Source: Apostichopus japonicus (Eukaryota > Echinodermata > Holothuroidea > Aspidochirotida > Stichopodidae). From it: a DNA stretch of 64,000 nucleotides. A program made the position numbers and the translations under genes. Within the stretch, counting starts at the first letter, position 1. Each line of letters opens with the position of its first letter. The notes beneath the pieces were generated by a model. It ran no database searches. It was not told where the DNA came from and saw only the letters and a program-made list of their open reading frames with translations. The stretch covers positions 2,147,501-2,211,500 of the forward strand of contig NC_092569.1 in assembly GCF_037975245.1 (NCBI RefSeq), in the 5' to 3' direction. This document shows positions 23,901 to 32,346 of this stretch, in pieces.

Positions 23901-25263
23901 GGGGCACAACAAGAGACTTTTATGTCCTCAAATGACATGACTACAATCAATTACATATTTGTCAAGGACAAATAGTGGTGAATGTCATCCAAGAGTGGGC
24001 TGTTGTTTATATGTGGAGCTAAAAACAATATGTTTCACTTGAACTATAAGAATTCATGAAACAATGGGTTCACACTAACATTTAACCCTACACTGAGGAA
24101 CACCATCAAGTTAGCCTCAAAGGAGCATTCCAGGGTAAATATCTTGAAAAGCTCCATAGTTATATTTCACATTCCTTGTACTCATATTCCTGAAGACTAA
24201 AACTGCTACCTGTCAAGACTAAACTTTTACCGGTGCTGTGGCCGAGTGGATAAAGGCGGTGGCATTTGAAGCAATGAGGCTTAGCAATCGGGAGGTTCAC
24301 GGTTCGGTACCCAGCCGGGTCATAGCGAGGTGGGGTTTTATTTTCCATCCAAGAGCAATCTACGATTTTCCCATCCGACATGACTTTCTAAATTAAAAAG
24401 ATTCCAAATTTGAGTTACAAATTTATGTTGAATTGGAAGCCACCCGACGTGTAAGTTGTAATCCATAAGCCCACAGTGCAATTGCAAGTTCCTCCCATAT
24501 TGCGGTCGCTTAAGCATCATCAAAATAACTGCTGCTTATTATATTATTAAGTCATCCTTTACGCCGTCACTCACAAGACCTATCAACTCACTAGCTTACG
24601 ATAACCCTGAGCTAGCCTTAGTGCAAGTGAAGTCTTTTTCCTGACTTGCAGAATCTGTTTTGACCAGTGGCGGAGCTAGGGGTATTGGTCAGGGGGGGCA
24701 AGAATGGTCTGTAGGGGCGCTTTCGACACCATCTAAGCAGAGCGCCACCAGGATGGCGTGGAGCGTACAGAAATTTTTTGTGTAAAGATACTCCCTAGAT
24801 CGTCGGAAATGACCCTTTCCGGCCTTGCTAATTTGCAAATAAACGAAGAATAAATAGGTGTCATCGCCATTTTTGTCAGAAAATTACACCAACAAAATGT
24901 GACAAATGTCAATAGGTATATTTGAGAGCACAATAAAAAAGTCAATCATCGTGAATAAGTAAAAAGTGGTAAAAAGCTGAAAAGGGCGCCAGCAGTCCAT
25001 TTGAGTCCGTCAGGGGGGGGGGCAACCACCCCCTCTGACTGTATGGACGCTCTGCCACTGTTTTGACAGATGCTGGACAGTACAATGATACTCACAGAAA
25101 GACAGTACACACAGCTGCAACCTTCCATCTGGTGTAGATCTGTCAGGTCGTACTCTCCGAAGCAGAGCTTGCAGGTGATCTTCGGGCCTAGAGCGAGGTC
25201 ACCGCTGATGGTGCTTATCCTGGTGAACATCTCCACTTCTTGGGCATTGCTCTGGTGTTCCAT
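2801..25263 (-). CDS. RNF144A: RNF144-type RBR E3 ubiquitin ligase, eight coding exons, two alternative last exons
   Basis: Joined exons (high to low): 25263-25096, 19487-19383, 9825-9765, 8119-8004, 7456-7335, 6733-6589, 5430-5341, then 4084-3947 (314 aa) or 2923-2801 (309 aa). All junctions have AG/GT ends and phases agree. RING1 ligands are C31, C34, C49, C51, C54, C57, C76, C81. The IBR is C122-x4-C127, C148-x2-C151-x4-C156-x2-C159-x4-H164-x4-C169. RING2 runs C205 to C234, with H246 and C252 in HYDKGPC. C218 in [12 protein letters not shown] aligns with the catalytic cysteine that carries the ubiquitin thioester in RBR ligases. A C-terminal hydrophobic anchor follows, as in vertebrate RNF144A/B, which are tail-anchored enzymes of about 300 residues. 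The start is the ATG at 25263; no in-frame stop precedes it within its exon, so a longer N-terminus is not excluded. The A versus B assignment is not resolved; an invertebrate may hold one ancestor of both. Confidence 0.93.
3947..4084 (-). CDS. RNF144A: RNF144 terminal exon 8A (canonical membrane anchor)
   Basis: Encodes [20 protein letters not shown] through a cysteine cluster ([12 protein letters not shown]) to the end EDDNLPT and a TGA stop. It closely resembles the vertebrate RNF144A tail (VVGIFAGFG...LPT). Acceptor AAACACCAG. Immediately after the stop, at 3930-3943, lies a perfect 14-bp palindrome, then a G/C-rich tract. Confidence 0.92.
   Translation of the reverse strand: MIGIFAGFGILLLLASPFLLLIAPCILCCKCNLCHCRDEDDNLPT
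4380..4570. repeat. Two-copy 100-bp repeat, each with a perfect DR1 hormone-response half-site pair
   Basis: TGACCTTTGACCT at 4444-4456 and TGACCTATGACCT at 4544-4556 sit exactly 100 bases apart within similar sequence. Both read AGGTCA-N-AGGTCA on the minus strand. In RNF144 intron 7. Confidence 0.6.
5341..5430 (-). CDS. RNF144A: RNF144 coding exon 7 (end of RING2)
   Basis: Encodes 30 residues: [13 protein letters not shown] followed by a segment ending [11 protein letters not shown], nearly identical to the vertebrate RNF144A segment. H246 and C252 are the last RING2 zinc ligands. Acceptor AAAACTGTAG, donor GTAAGC. This is the last exon common to both C-terminal isoforms. Confidence 0.93.
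6055..6535. repeat. Tandem repeat, about 140-bp unit, 3+ copies
   Basis: Units run CTTAGCTCTCCACCTACAG ... AACTGGCCAAGCTACCA ... GAAGGAACAACCACTGACCG. The last copy is partial. It is open on the minus strand ([19 protein letters not shown] repeated), but this is a by-product of the repeat. In RNF144 intron 6, next to the RING2 exon. Confidence 0.8.
6589..6733 (-). CDS. RNF144A: RNF144 coding exon 6 (RING2, catalytic cysteine)
   Basis: Encodes [20 protein letters not shown] through [10 protein letters not shown], residues 192-239. The catalytic C218 lies in [11 protein letters not shown]. Acceptor GTCTTTCAG, donor GTAAGT. Confidence 0.95.
7335..7456 (-). CDS. RNF144A: RNF144 coding exon 5 (second half of IBR)
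   Basis: Encodes [19 protein letters not shown] followed by a Q/A-rich spacer to LLDVLS, residues 151-191. It supplies the C-x4-C-x2-C-x4-H-x4-C half of the IBR, so the zinc sites close only if this exon is included. Acceptor CTCCATTTAG, donor GTAAGT. Confidence 0.93.
7665..7945 (+). mobile_element. tRNA-derived SINE, copy 1
   Basis: Begins with a tRNA-like head: box A GTGGCCAATTGG and box B GGTTCTATTCC. The body includes CCTTGGGCAAGATGCTTTAT and ends with a tail resembling ATAAAGCGCTAGATAAA. A copy of the same unit is inverted at 38868-39165. Located in RNF144 intron 4, antisense to the gene. Confidence 0.78.
8004..8119 (-). CDS. RNF144A: RNF144 coding exon 4 (first half of IBR)
   Basis: Encodes [20 protein letters not shown] through KPVHCPS, residues 112-150, with IBR ligands C122, C127 and C148. 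Acceptor CATTACAG, donor GTGAGA. It begins with the last two bases of Glu112 and ends in phase 0. Confidence 0.93.
8137..8360. repeat. AT-rich tandem repeat, about 80-bp unit, 3 copies
   Basis: Each copy reads ATATAAATTTCATTTTATATGATGAATGGGT. It begins about 20 bases upstream of RNF144 exon 4 in transcription sense, so it flanks the splice acceptor. Confidence 0.8.
9765..9825 (-). CDS. RNF144A: RNF144 coding exon 3 (RING1-IBR linker)
   Basis: Encodes [20 protein letters not shown], a helical linker matching the RNF144 pattern with YKKLQF before the IBR. It is 61 bases long, starts in phase 0 and leaves one base (G) that completes a Glu codon with exon 4. Acceptor TTCTTACAG, donor GTAAGT. Confidence 0.9.
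9976..10228. repeat. Long inverted repeat, 67-bp arms
   Basis: 9976-10042 and 10162-10228 are near-perfect reverse complements (shared core includes ACCAACATCGTGCGTTTTG) separated by about 120 bases. Could be a foldback element or inverted duplication. RNF144 intron 2, 150 bases from exon 3. Confidence 0.7.
10740..12110. repeat. Diverged tandem repeats, about 400-500 bp unit
   Basis: Three related segments start near 10765, 11165 and 11765, each with TTGAAGG/TAAGG-TTCTGA..., GGTTCCTGTGT and a CATTTTGC block. A related single copy is at 53735-53890 downstream of TEKT2. Confidence 0.5.
13792..13970 (-). repeat. Interspersed repeat family H, copy 2
   Basis: Same unit as 1797-1980, from AAAACTGTTAGTAAACTGC through the core (one base changed, GTTTCCATCC) to GGTTAATGAGCA. 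In RNF144 intron 2. Confidence 0.65.
15820..15910. repeat. Short tandem repeat of ATGTACATGGTAAAC
   Basis: About five imperfect 12-18 base units rich in GTACATGGTAAA. Confidence 0.6.
16020..16480. repeat. Minisatellite, about 80-bp unit, five to six copies
   Basis: Units contain CTCCTGCATATATGGTAACA, TACAGTATTGTACAGTACTG and TAGTACTGTAAACAC. Several overlapping open frames on the minus strand reflect the repeat, not a gene. Confidence 0.8.
17095..18085. repeat. Degenerate tandem repeat with ATTAAGCCC..ATTAATGAGG blocks
   Basis: Blocks such as CATCACCATACCAAGTAT, GAGATATTGACA, TTAAGCCC and ATTAATATTCATG recur every 150-350 bases, ending in a (CA)n run at 18083-18106. RNF144 intron 2. Confidence 0.65.
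19012..19080 (+). mobile_element. tRNA-like sequence (SINE head or tRNA relic)
   Basis: GGAGTGTTAGCTCAGTGGTT has a box A-like core, GAGTTTGAGTC resembles box B, and GGAGTG pairs with a terminal CACTCC. At about 66 bases it is too short for a normal tRNA. Confidence 0.4.
19383..19487 (-). CDS. RNF144A: RNF144 coding exon 2 (second half of RING1)
   Basis: Encodes residues 57-91 starting [13 protein letters not shown] and including the last RING1 pair in [12 protein letters not shown]. Acceptor CTGTACAG, donor GTGAGT; 105 bases, phase 0 at both ends. Confidence 0.93.
19930..19969. mobile_element. 40-bp perfect palindrome with 7-bp flanking duplication
   Basis: CAGGGAGCTGCTACTCTAAC is followed directly by its exact reverse complement. 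CAATAAG flanks both sides (19923-19929 and 19970-19976). This looks like two terminal inverted repeats of a CAG-ended DNA transposon with the whole interior missing. In RNF144 intron 1. Confidence 0.6.
20800..21300. repeat. Satellite-like array, 75-bp higher-order unit built on ACAGTAC
   Basis: The block ACCACAGTACAGCATAACAC recurs at 20977, 21052 and 21127, i.e. every 75 bases, within longer ACAGTACAGCA-type sequence. Both strands stay open for over 100 codons because of composition. Confidence 0.85.
22046..22300. repeat. Tandem repeat, about 110-bp unit, three copies
   Basis: Units share CTGGGACTTAATATTTTATA...ACTGG and TATGGTTTCCCCTTATA, starting near 21974, 22114 and 22224, with an (ATT)n run between the first two. 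Confidence 0.65.
22731..22744. promoter_or_regulatory. Perfect X-box (RFX) palindrome
   Basis: GTTGCCATGGCAAC matches the symmetric RFX consensus GTTRCCATGGYAAC at all 14 positions. It lies deep in RNF144 intron 1. Confidence 0.55.
22922..22947 (+). repeat. (GT)n microsatellite
   Basis: About 12 GT units. Confidence 0.9.
24232..24320 (+). mobile_element. tRNA-Ser/Leu-like SINE head
   Basis: GGTGCTGTGGCCGAGTGGAT contains a perfect box A (TGGCCGAGTGG). Box B-like GGTTCGGTACC follows at the spacing expected for a class II tRNA with a long variable arm. It is flanked by non-tRNA sequence, so a SINE head or tRNA relic is more likely than a functional tRNA. Confidence 0.5.
24665..25060. mobile_element. 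hAT-like MITE, about 396 bp
   Basis: Ends CAGTGGCGGAGC... and ...GCTCTGCCACTG form terminal inverted repeats. The flanks share TTTTGAC (24658-24664 and 25061-25067), or GTTTTGAC if the last G is counted as target site, giving a 7-8 bp duplication. Contains G-runs. No coding capacity. Inserted in RNF144 intron 1, 35 bases from the exon 1 donor. Confidence 0.75.
25096..25263 (-). CDS. RNF144A: RNF144 coding exon 1 (N-terminus and first half of RING1)
   Basis: Encodes residues 1-56, from [10 protein letters not shown] to CVYCLS. It contains [20 protein letters not shown], which resembles the vertebrate RNF144 N-terminus (LALDPLVSCKLCLGEY). The exon body starts at 25292 after TTTCAG and ends with donor GTGAGT at 25095. 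A hAT-like MITE sits only 35 bases downstream of this donor. Confidence 0.92.
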
Positions 25264-27308
25264 CACCAATAGAATGGTAAGCCTGTCAACACCTGAAATT
25301 GTACAATTGAATTGAACTAGCTTACAGTTTGGCTACCAAGTAAAAGCTTCAATAGGCCTAGACAAAAAGTGATAAGTGGGTAGTTATATTTCTCCCAGGG
25401 CAGTACATCAAATAGGGCGGTAGAGTTGTTGCATGCTACCATTGCTATGTTACAGAGTACAGTGTCTGATATTGGTATTGAATATCTATACAGTATGTTG
25501 TTTCTATGGATACAGTTGATAAACAGTTTATGGTCATAAATTCAATTTTGATACATAATTAGTTTTGTTCAACAACTACGGTTTCAATCATGCTGTTGGG
25601 CCAAGCTTACAGAGAAATTCATTTTTTTTTCAGACAGTTTTATGGAATGAGCAACCAACAAATTGTCCTGATTATCAGCCCTTGTCATAGTTTTTTTTTA
25701 ACTGTAAATTTCCTAAAAAAAGCTTTACATTCCATAAGTCCTTGAAGTGTTTCATTATATGAAATGACACAAATTTCCTGGGCTTTCGGTATAAATGTAC
25801 AGAGTGGTATAAATTAGCCATTCAAAAAATTATGAAACTACAGCATGCTCTGCTATCCTTCATAGTTGTTATGGACGGCATCTCTCCTTGTTGAATGTAC
25901 AACATATTGTACTTAGCAAAGTAAATAGAGTAACAGTGCAGTACTTAATTTAACCAGTACTGCATACTACACAACATGATCACATTCCTAATACATGCAG
26001 TGATATGTTTTTCTTTTTTTTTCTTATTATAAATAGAAGCTCAATTACTCTGTCATAAATTAAAAAACCTCAAAAATGTTACAATTAAGTACTGCATTCC
26101 CTGGGTGCAAGACTGTATACCACTGTATGTGCACAATGCTGTACAGTACAAAACAGTAGGCTATTTAGTAGCAGGGTTGGACAATCCTTTGAAGTAGCCA
26201 AACCGGTTTTGTTAGAAATTTGCAGCCATGGAGGGAATTCACCATGGAAGGGGGGGGGGGGATGAATAAGAAAATAGAAATAGATATCAAAATATGAAAC
26301 CAAAAAGCTTTGAGATGGTATGTGCTCATTGGGGGAAGGGGGAGGGGGGGCCAGTAGAATGTCCACTGATCTTTTCCCCTTGTGTATCAATTTATCAGGA
26401 GTGTTTATACATCCATTTTGTGAACATAAGCAGCATATTTCTCGTAGTACTAGCACACATGCTTTCAGGATTTACAGAATACTTAACAGTAGGCTTGAGT
26501 ACAATGGGCTATACTATAGTAAAGTAGGCTACAGAACAGTTGGCTTGAGTACAGTGAACTTCAGAACAGTTAATACATATAGGCTACAATAAATGCAGTA
26601 CTGTATAGCAGACAATAGCACAGTACAGTCAACAACAGTGCAGTCAGCTTGAGTATAGTACAGTAGGCTACAGTACAGTAGGCTACAGTTAATATTTCAT
26701 TTCATTTATTTCGTCTATATACATAAGAACAATAGAACAAAGTGGTAAAGTATAAACAGGACACTAGAAAAACAATAGTAGTTTATCGAGCTAGTGACCA
26801 AAAAATAACAAAAAAACAAAGAAAGAAGGTAACAATTAAGAGTATAGATAAATAAACATGAGATAATCAATACTCAGTCAGGGTAGTTTTCAATTAGGTA
26901 GGCTTTAAGTTTTTGCTTCAACTTTACATAAGATTTAACAGTTTTTATATCATTTACAAGCACTTTCCAGGTTAAATATATAGAGTATGTATCTGACTAC
27001 AGCATAGTCAGCTTCAATGCAGTATAATATATATAGTTGTTTATCAAATACAACTACAGATTTGCACTACCTGTACCAGTTTTACAGCCTGTAGTAAAAT
27101 CATCATCCGGCATCACAGCCATCTGTTGTATTGTGACACACAACAGACGATTCATACCAGCACCAAACACTATACACACTGTATTACAGTACTATTGTAT
27201 TCTTATACACACCATACACATTAACAGTATTGTATTCAGATTACACATGTCATATATATGGCATCTGAATGTTCACAGTTCACACACTATTGGCCTAGAG
27301 CAGCTACA

Positions 27309-27765
27309 CTAGTTCTCTTTGATTACTTCAATTTTGGTAGATTGTTGTTTACTAAAAATTCCAGAACAACGTAATTTATGCGCTTGACTATTCCAGTTCC
27401 ACTTCAGAGAGTGAAAATGAGGTTAAAACTTGGATGCTTTTTATGTAATTAATGGCAATATTTTTTAGTTCCCTTTGATTACACATGGTAAATTGGTGTT
27501 TACTAAAAATTCCAGAACAACGTAATTTATGCACTTGACTATTCCAGTTCCACTTCAGAGAGTGAAAAAGAGGTTAAAACTTGGATGCTTTTTATGTAAT
27601 TAATAGCAATATTTTTTAGTTCCCTTTGCTTACATTGGTAAACTGTCGTTTACTACAAATTCCAGAACAACGTAATTTATGCGCTTGACTATCCAGTTCC
27701 ACTTCAGAGAGTGAAAAAGAGGTTAAAACTCGGATGCTTTTTATGTAATGAATGGCAATATTTTG
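27309..27765. repeat. Tandem repeat, about 152-bp unit, three copies
   Basis: Copies start near 27309, 27467 and 27618 and share TTAGTTCCCTTTG, CCAGAACAACGTAATTTATG and GGTTAAAACTTGGATGC. Very similar to each other, so recent. Confidence 0.85.
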
Positions 27766-28099
27766 CAAAGTGTCTCCGCGTTCAATTCTGTAGAATCTAA
27801 TGGGGAAGAAAACCCTACTCTGTCCTCTTACTGTATAAAAGTTCATTTCATGAATAAATGAAGAATAACATCTTAGTTTGAGCAACTATAGTTAAAATAA
27901 GCTAGGGTATGCTTATTTAATCGATAAGTTTGGAAAATTTGCTGCAAATCGGCGACCAAACTAAACCAAATGCTAAACGATTTTCTAACAGTTTTTTTTT
28001 TCTCATAATTTTGGGATTTGCAACAACACAGACTTGACTGTTTTTGAAGGTATTAAACATTGATTACTAGGTTGGAATTTTAAAACCTTTTCCTTTCTT

Positions 28100-28200
28100 C
28101 ATAAAAATAATAATAATAATAATAACAATATATGAGACCTATATAGCGCCAAATCAGTAGACAAAAGTCACTGCTAAAGGCGCTTTACAAAGAAAGCAGA
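28100..28200 (-). mobile_element. SINE tail fragment with (AAT)n
   Basis: Minus strand reads TTTGTAAAGCGCCTTTAGC ... GGCGCTATATAGGTCTC then (ATT)n. This is the same GCGCTATATA tail type as the other SINE copies. Confidence 0.45.
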
Positions 28201-28756
28201 TTAATTTACAAAAGAACAAGTGAAAAAATAAAAGCTTGTTCTGTCTCCCAAATACAGTATTGAACTGTTCTGTAATAACATTGCAGCTACAGTAGCTACA
28301 CCCATATTCAGCAAACTTGCATACTTTTGACCTCATGACCAAGCTGGTTTATTTTTATTGATGCTGTTTGCTAACATTGTTGTTGGCATACATTTATGCA
28401 TTAAATTGAGATGTAATTGATAACAGAGTCATTAAAATTTCATAAGTTTCACATGCTGAATGTTTTCAGCATTATTGAACAGACGTAAGTTAATACCTAC
28501 AGCAGCCTCAGGGCATTGCGGCCAGCTGCATAAGTTAGGCAAGCTCATAGACAATTTACTGTATAAGTACTGAGCCAAAGGTAATAGCTGCATTCTCATT
28601 AATGATACAGGCTTCCATGTCAAATTTTGCTGGCCAAATAATGTGGCCAACCCACATTATTTTCTTCCCCTTATTGTGATGTTGAAGAACTTTGTACCCT
28701 ATCACTAACATGAATCATTCATGATGCTTCTGGGGCTCTGGAGAGAATGAACTTAC

Positions 28757-28948
28757 ATCACATGGAACTACTAAATCGCTCCAAGCATTGTGTATCTTTT
28801 GAAGAACTGCAAAGAATATTACGGATGTAGCTCTGATTCCTTTAAACCGTCCATAAATGCTAAAATGCTTGTACTTTGAGAATAACGTTTGCGTACATCT
28901 AGTTGCCTGTTTGGTCACAGAATATTTCAAACAAGAAGCACTTGCCAT
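28757..28948 (-). CDS. Possible orphan first exon, 64 codons, mitochondrial-like N-terminus
   Basis: Starts MASASCLKYSVTKQATRCTQ and ends IHNAWSDLVVPCD at a perfect GTAAGT donor. The N-terminus is rich in K, R, S and T with no acidic residue for over 40 positions, like a mitochondrial presequence. No matching next exon was found. Splicing into RNF144 exon 1 at 25292 would be out of phase and stop after nine codons, so it is either an upstream ORF in an RNF144 leader, a decayed gene, or chance. I do not recognise it. Confidence 0.25.
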
Positions 28949-30199
28949 TCTGGCTAGTCTTAGTCAGTATAGCCAGCCAACTGTAGGAAAGCATTGTTTT
29001 AAATGAGAAAATTGAAGAAAATAGTTTTCGTGTTGGCTCCTGTGAACACAACTTGGGGCAGTTCTTCGTAGAATATACTCTAATATTAGTCTTTTCTACA
29101 TGAAATCAATTTTATTCAACACAGGATGTAATTTTTCAACATTTCTGCTAAGGTCGCTGTGATGATATTGTATTATATTGTTAATCTTAGCAGTTTGTTT
29201 TTGGCCTTTACGGCCTTCTATATATTATTCAGCCTTCAATATGTTACTTAGTATCGTTTTGCTGGTTGTGTTTTGTTGTTTCAAAGTTATAACCTCATTA
29301 AAGGTCTGTAATCAAGTGTATTAGTCGTTGTCATTATTACTACAGTCGCGACTTGGCATTTGATAACATTTCTATAAGCCGAAGTGTTAAGCTAAGTTTT
29401 GAACAATTATACTGTGTAATGATTCATACAACAGAAGTAATGGAATGGATACGCTAATGACTTTCTCAACAAATTGCAAGCACTTTTACCGTTTTAGCTT
29501 TCACCACAAGAGTTTTAGGCACATCAATTTGGTTGGAAATGTGATCGTCGGCATCTAAGATTAACAATCCTACTGCAAAATAATACAATGACTTCAATCA
29601 ACTATCACATGAAATGTCAGTTTTGTTTTGTAAATGTGACAAAGAGCCCTAGATAGATGTTATGTGTGAGTACAAACGATTTACGCACTAATAATAAGGC
29701 CCTCTGGAAGCAAAGATCGATTGTCTATCCATTTCTGGGTATCGAAATAGGAAGATGCGACAATGTTTACCAATTTCAAGGAGCTTCCTCAAAATGTTAT
29801 CGGGCTACCACAATCTCAGGGCAAAAGTCCTGAGGGGCATGGTGGTGTACGGTAACATGCTCCATAACTTTGTGTGAAGTGTAAATATGTAGCTGCACTG
29901 ATAGACAATCTGTAGCTACCAATGGGCAATACTTAACTAAGTGCCTGAGACTAGGGCAAGAGTTATGTAGGCTGACCAATCCCTAACGTAGGTCTACAAC
30001 AAATAACTAACGTTAGGCCTTTACTATGGCTAGCCAAATCCTAACCAAGGCTCACACTAACACTGCACACTACATTGACAATAACACTAACACTACAGTT
30101 ACTAACAATCCTGAAAAAGTGAAATAATTACTAACAGTAACACGTAGGCCTAGACAAGGTCTAACTGGGTAGTCGGGATTGACTACCAAAGAACAAATT

Positions 30200-30560
30200 T
30201 AAGAAGAAGTTTGTTTCAGATATTTACCTGTCCTTCGAATTGGAATGAGAAATTTATTACCGAACCCGAATTATACACAATCAGACGACATCTAACTAAG
30301 TTAGCCCAAGTTCCACTCTGTGCTATTGTTGTACGAACGTCAACAATTCAGGAATGACAGCGAATAATTAAGACGCAACTATTAAATCTCTCGCGTTAGA
30401 CAAACTACATTGGTAAATTGTTACTTTTATCTTTAGGTAATTCTTCCGTTTGTTGACGGAATAGATTCAAGAGTTTTCGATTAATTTAAATTACAAAATC
30501 ACACCGATTCACTCACAAAGCACCTCTCAATCATCAATAACGAGTCTGTGCATGTGAATA
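30200..30560 (-). promoter_or_regulatory. RNF144A: Probable 5' UTR exon and promoter region of RNF144
   Basis: A donor-like CAG|GTAAAT on the minus strand ends a possible exon at 30228. The first coding exon has an acceptor upstream of its ATG (25293-25294), so at least one 5' UTR exon must lie further right. This is the nearest reasonable candidate; no ORF or TATA box supports it. Inference only. Confidence 0.3.
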
Positions 30561-31604
30561 TTAGAGACCGTATATTGATGAATAGAGCCCTCTATTTTCA
30601 AATTGTAGTCTTCCAGAGCCACAGGGTGTGTTAACTACCATAGAAATTGATGGTAACCTCTCACAGTTGTTCCACCTTGATAAATCAAATGTTTCAAAAA
30701 TCTATTGATATGATGATATATGTGATAAACCAAACGTTTACATATGCATTGCAAAAATATAATGCCTCTTTCAATTTCCAATAGGAATATTCTGTACTAA
30801 TGTATATTTTTTCAATAATATTTTGTTCAAATGTTCAAATCGACCCATCCTCCATCCCCTCCCACCCCCCCCCCCCGGCATATACTACCACCGTGTCCAT
30901 CGCTCCAAATATACTCCATCGTGAAGGAATTAAGGGTATTCATGCCGCCAAGAGCCAAATTAACCAGATCCGTCAAGGCGAGGGTTGAGGAAGAAAGAAA
31001 AAATGGCAACCATTTAATTATAGTACGAGGGATTTTCGTCAGTACAATCTTCCATACTGTATACTGAACTTAGTGATTTACCCCCCCCCTCCCCCACACC
31101 CCAAGAACCCCCGCTGGATAATTGGTAAAAGAAATATAAGCTTGCAGGGGAGGATGATTATGTGCAGGTCTGGTACTTCGTCCTCAATATCGATCTAGTC
31201 ATTAATATAAGCCATGGCCATAGACAATATTAGCAACGTGCAGCATTTTATTGTGTGATCGATTGAAAACCATATACCCTACTTAACTCGACCGGCCGTG
31301 GACGTGGCAAAACGATAAGCGAATACCACCTGTCTAGAAAGAGGTATCCTGTTTATTTGTTGACGCTTAGTGCTTGTTTAGGTCACACGCAAATCTATCT
31401 CTTTGTAATTGTTTACATTTTGTTAAAACTGGGCAAGTGTTTAGTCGTGAGCTGACGCAGCATGGGCGAACTGGAGAATGGCGTTGTTACCAGCTCAGGG
31501 ATCCAACCGTCATATTATGGGTTTGGAAACAAGCGGCATATTTGACCCTCGGACGAAGCTAGCACAATTCACGACCTCTTAGAAGAAAAACCTGTATCTT
31601 AACC

Positions 31605-31955
31605 CAGTGGCGTAGGAAGGTACTTTAGAGGGGGGGGGGGCTGAAGACTGATGGCCGGCCTGGGGGAGGGGTCTAAGGGGAGGGGGTGGATTTTTTTTGC
31701 CTTTCCAGGTGGCCTCAGATGCAATTTGGTGCAATATAGCACACTTCAACACCCACTCCATTTTGTAAGGAATTTTGCATTTTCACCTGGCCTTAGATGC
31801 AATTTGGTGCTTCAAAATGAGTTTTTTTCTCATTTGGAAATGAAAAAGGGGTTTTCTGACTTGTGGAGCGGGGGGGGGGGGGCGGAACGATACTTCCGCC
31901 CCCATATGTTTCACTGGGGGGCTGGCGCCCTCAGCCCCCGGTTCCTACGCCCTTG
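31605..31955. mobile_element. hAT-like MITE, about 351 bp
   Basis: Left end CAGTGGCGTAGGAAGG and right end GGTTCCTACGCCCTTG are near inverted repeats. The flanking octamers TCTTAACC and CCTCAACC match at 6 of 8 positions, as expected for an aged 8-bp duplication. Contains long G-runs near both ends. Confidence 0.65.
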
Positions 31956-32346
31956 CCTCAACCTTCCCCACCCAATGGCGCACCGGTGCCAACCGGCGTA
32001 TGCCAATCCGTCCCTGCGCCGCGCGATGCACGACCGTTAGTTGGAACAAAGCCGGCCGGCGTCAGCACTGTCGAACTGAACGCGACCCAACGGTAAATTA
32101 ACCGTCGTAACTAAACAATTAAATGTGGGAAGTCATTGATAGTTCGGAACTGATGTGCGATTGATCAAGATTTTGGCAGCTTTAAATCGCGTCAGCTTTA
32201 GTCGGGAACACTGGACGTTTTTTGAAGCGTTTTCCCGAATGTCAGTCGACAGTGTGGGAAGGTTCAAGAGTACAACTGTCAAAGTTTCCGGCAGCATTCT
32301 TCAGTAAGTTATTTTTCGGATATTAGTTTACAGTGTTTACTAGGTG

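Larger units (their letters stand above)
25293..30200. other. RNF144A: Presumed RNF144 5' intron
   Basis: Contains poly-G (26250-26261), GTACAG-rich sequence (26480-26700), a possible LINE tail (26700-26950), the 152-bp tandem repeats and the orphan exon candidate. Nothing else recognisable. Confidence 0.4.

Noticed and set aside
24232-24320. Functional tRNA gene
   Set aside because: Box A is perfect but the acceptor stem does not close and box B deviates; a SINE head is the simpler reading.
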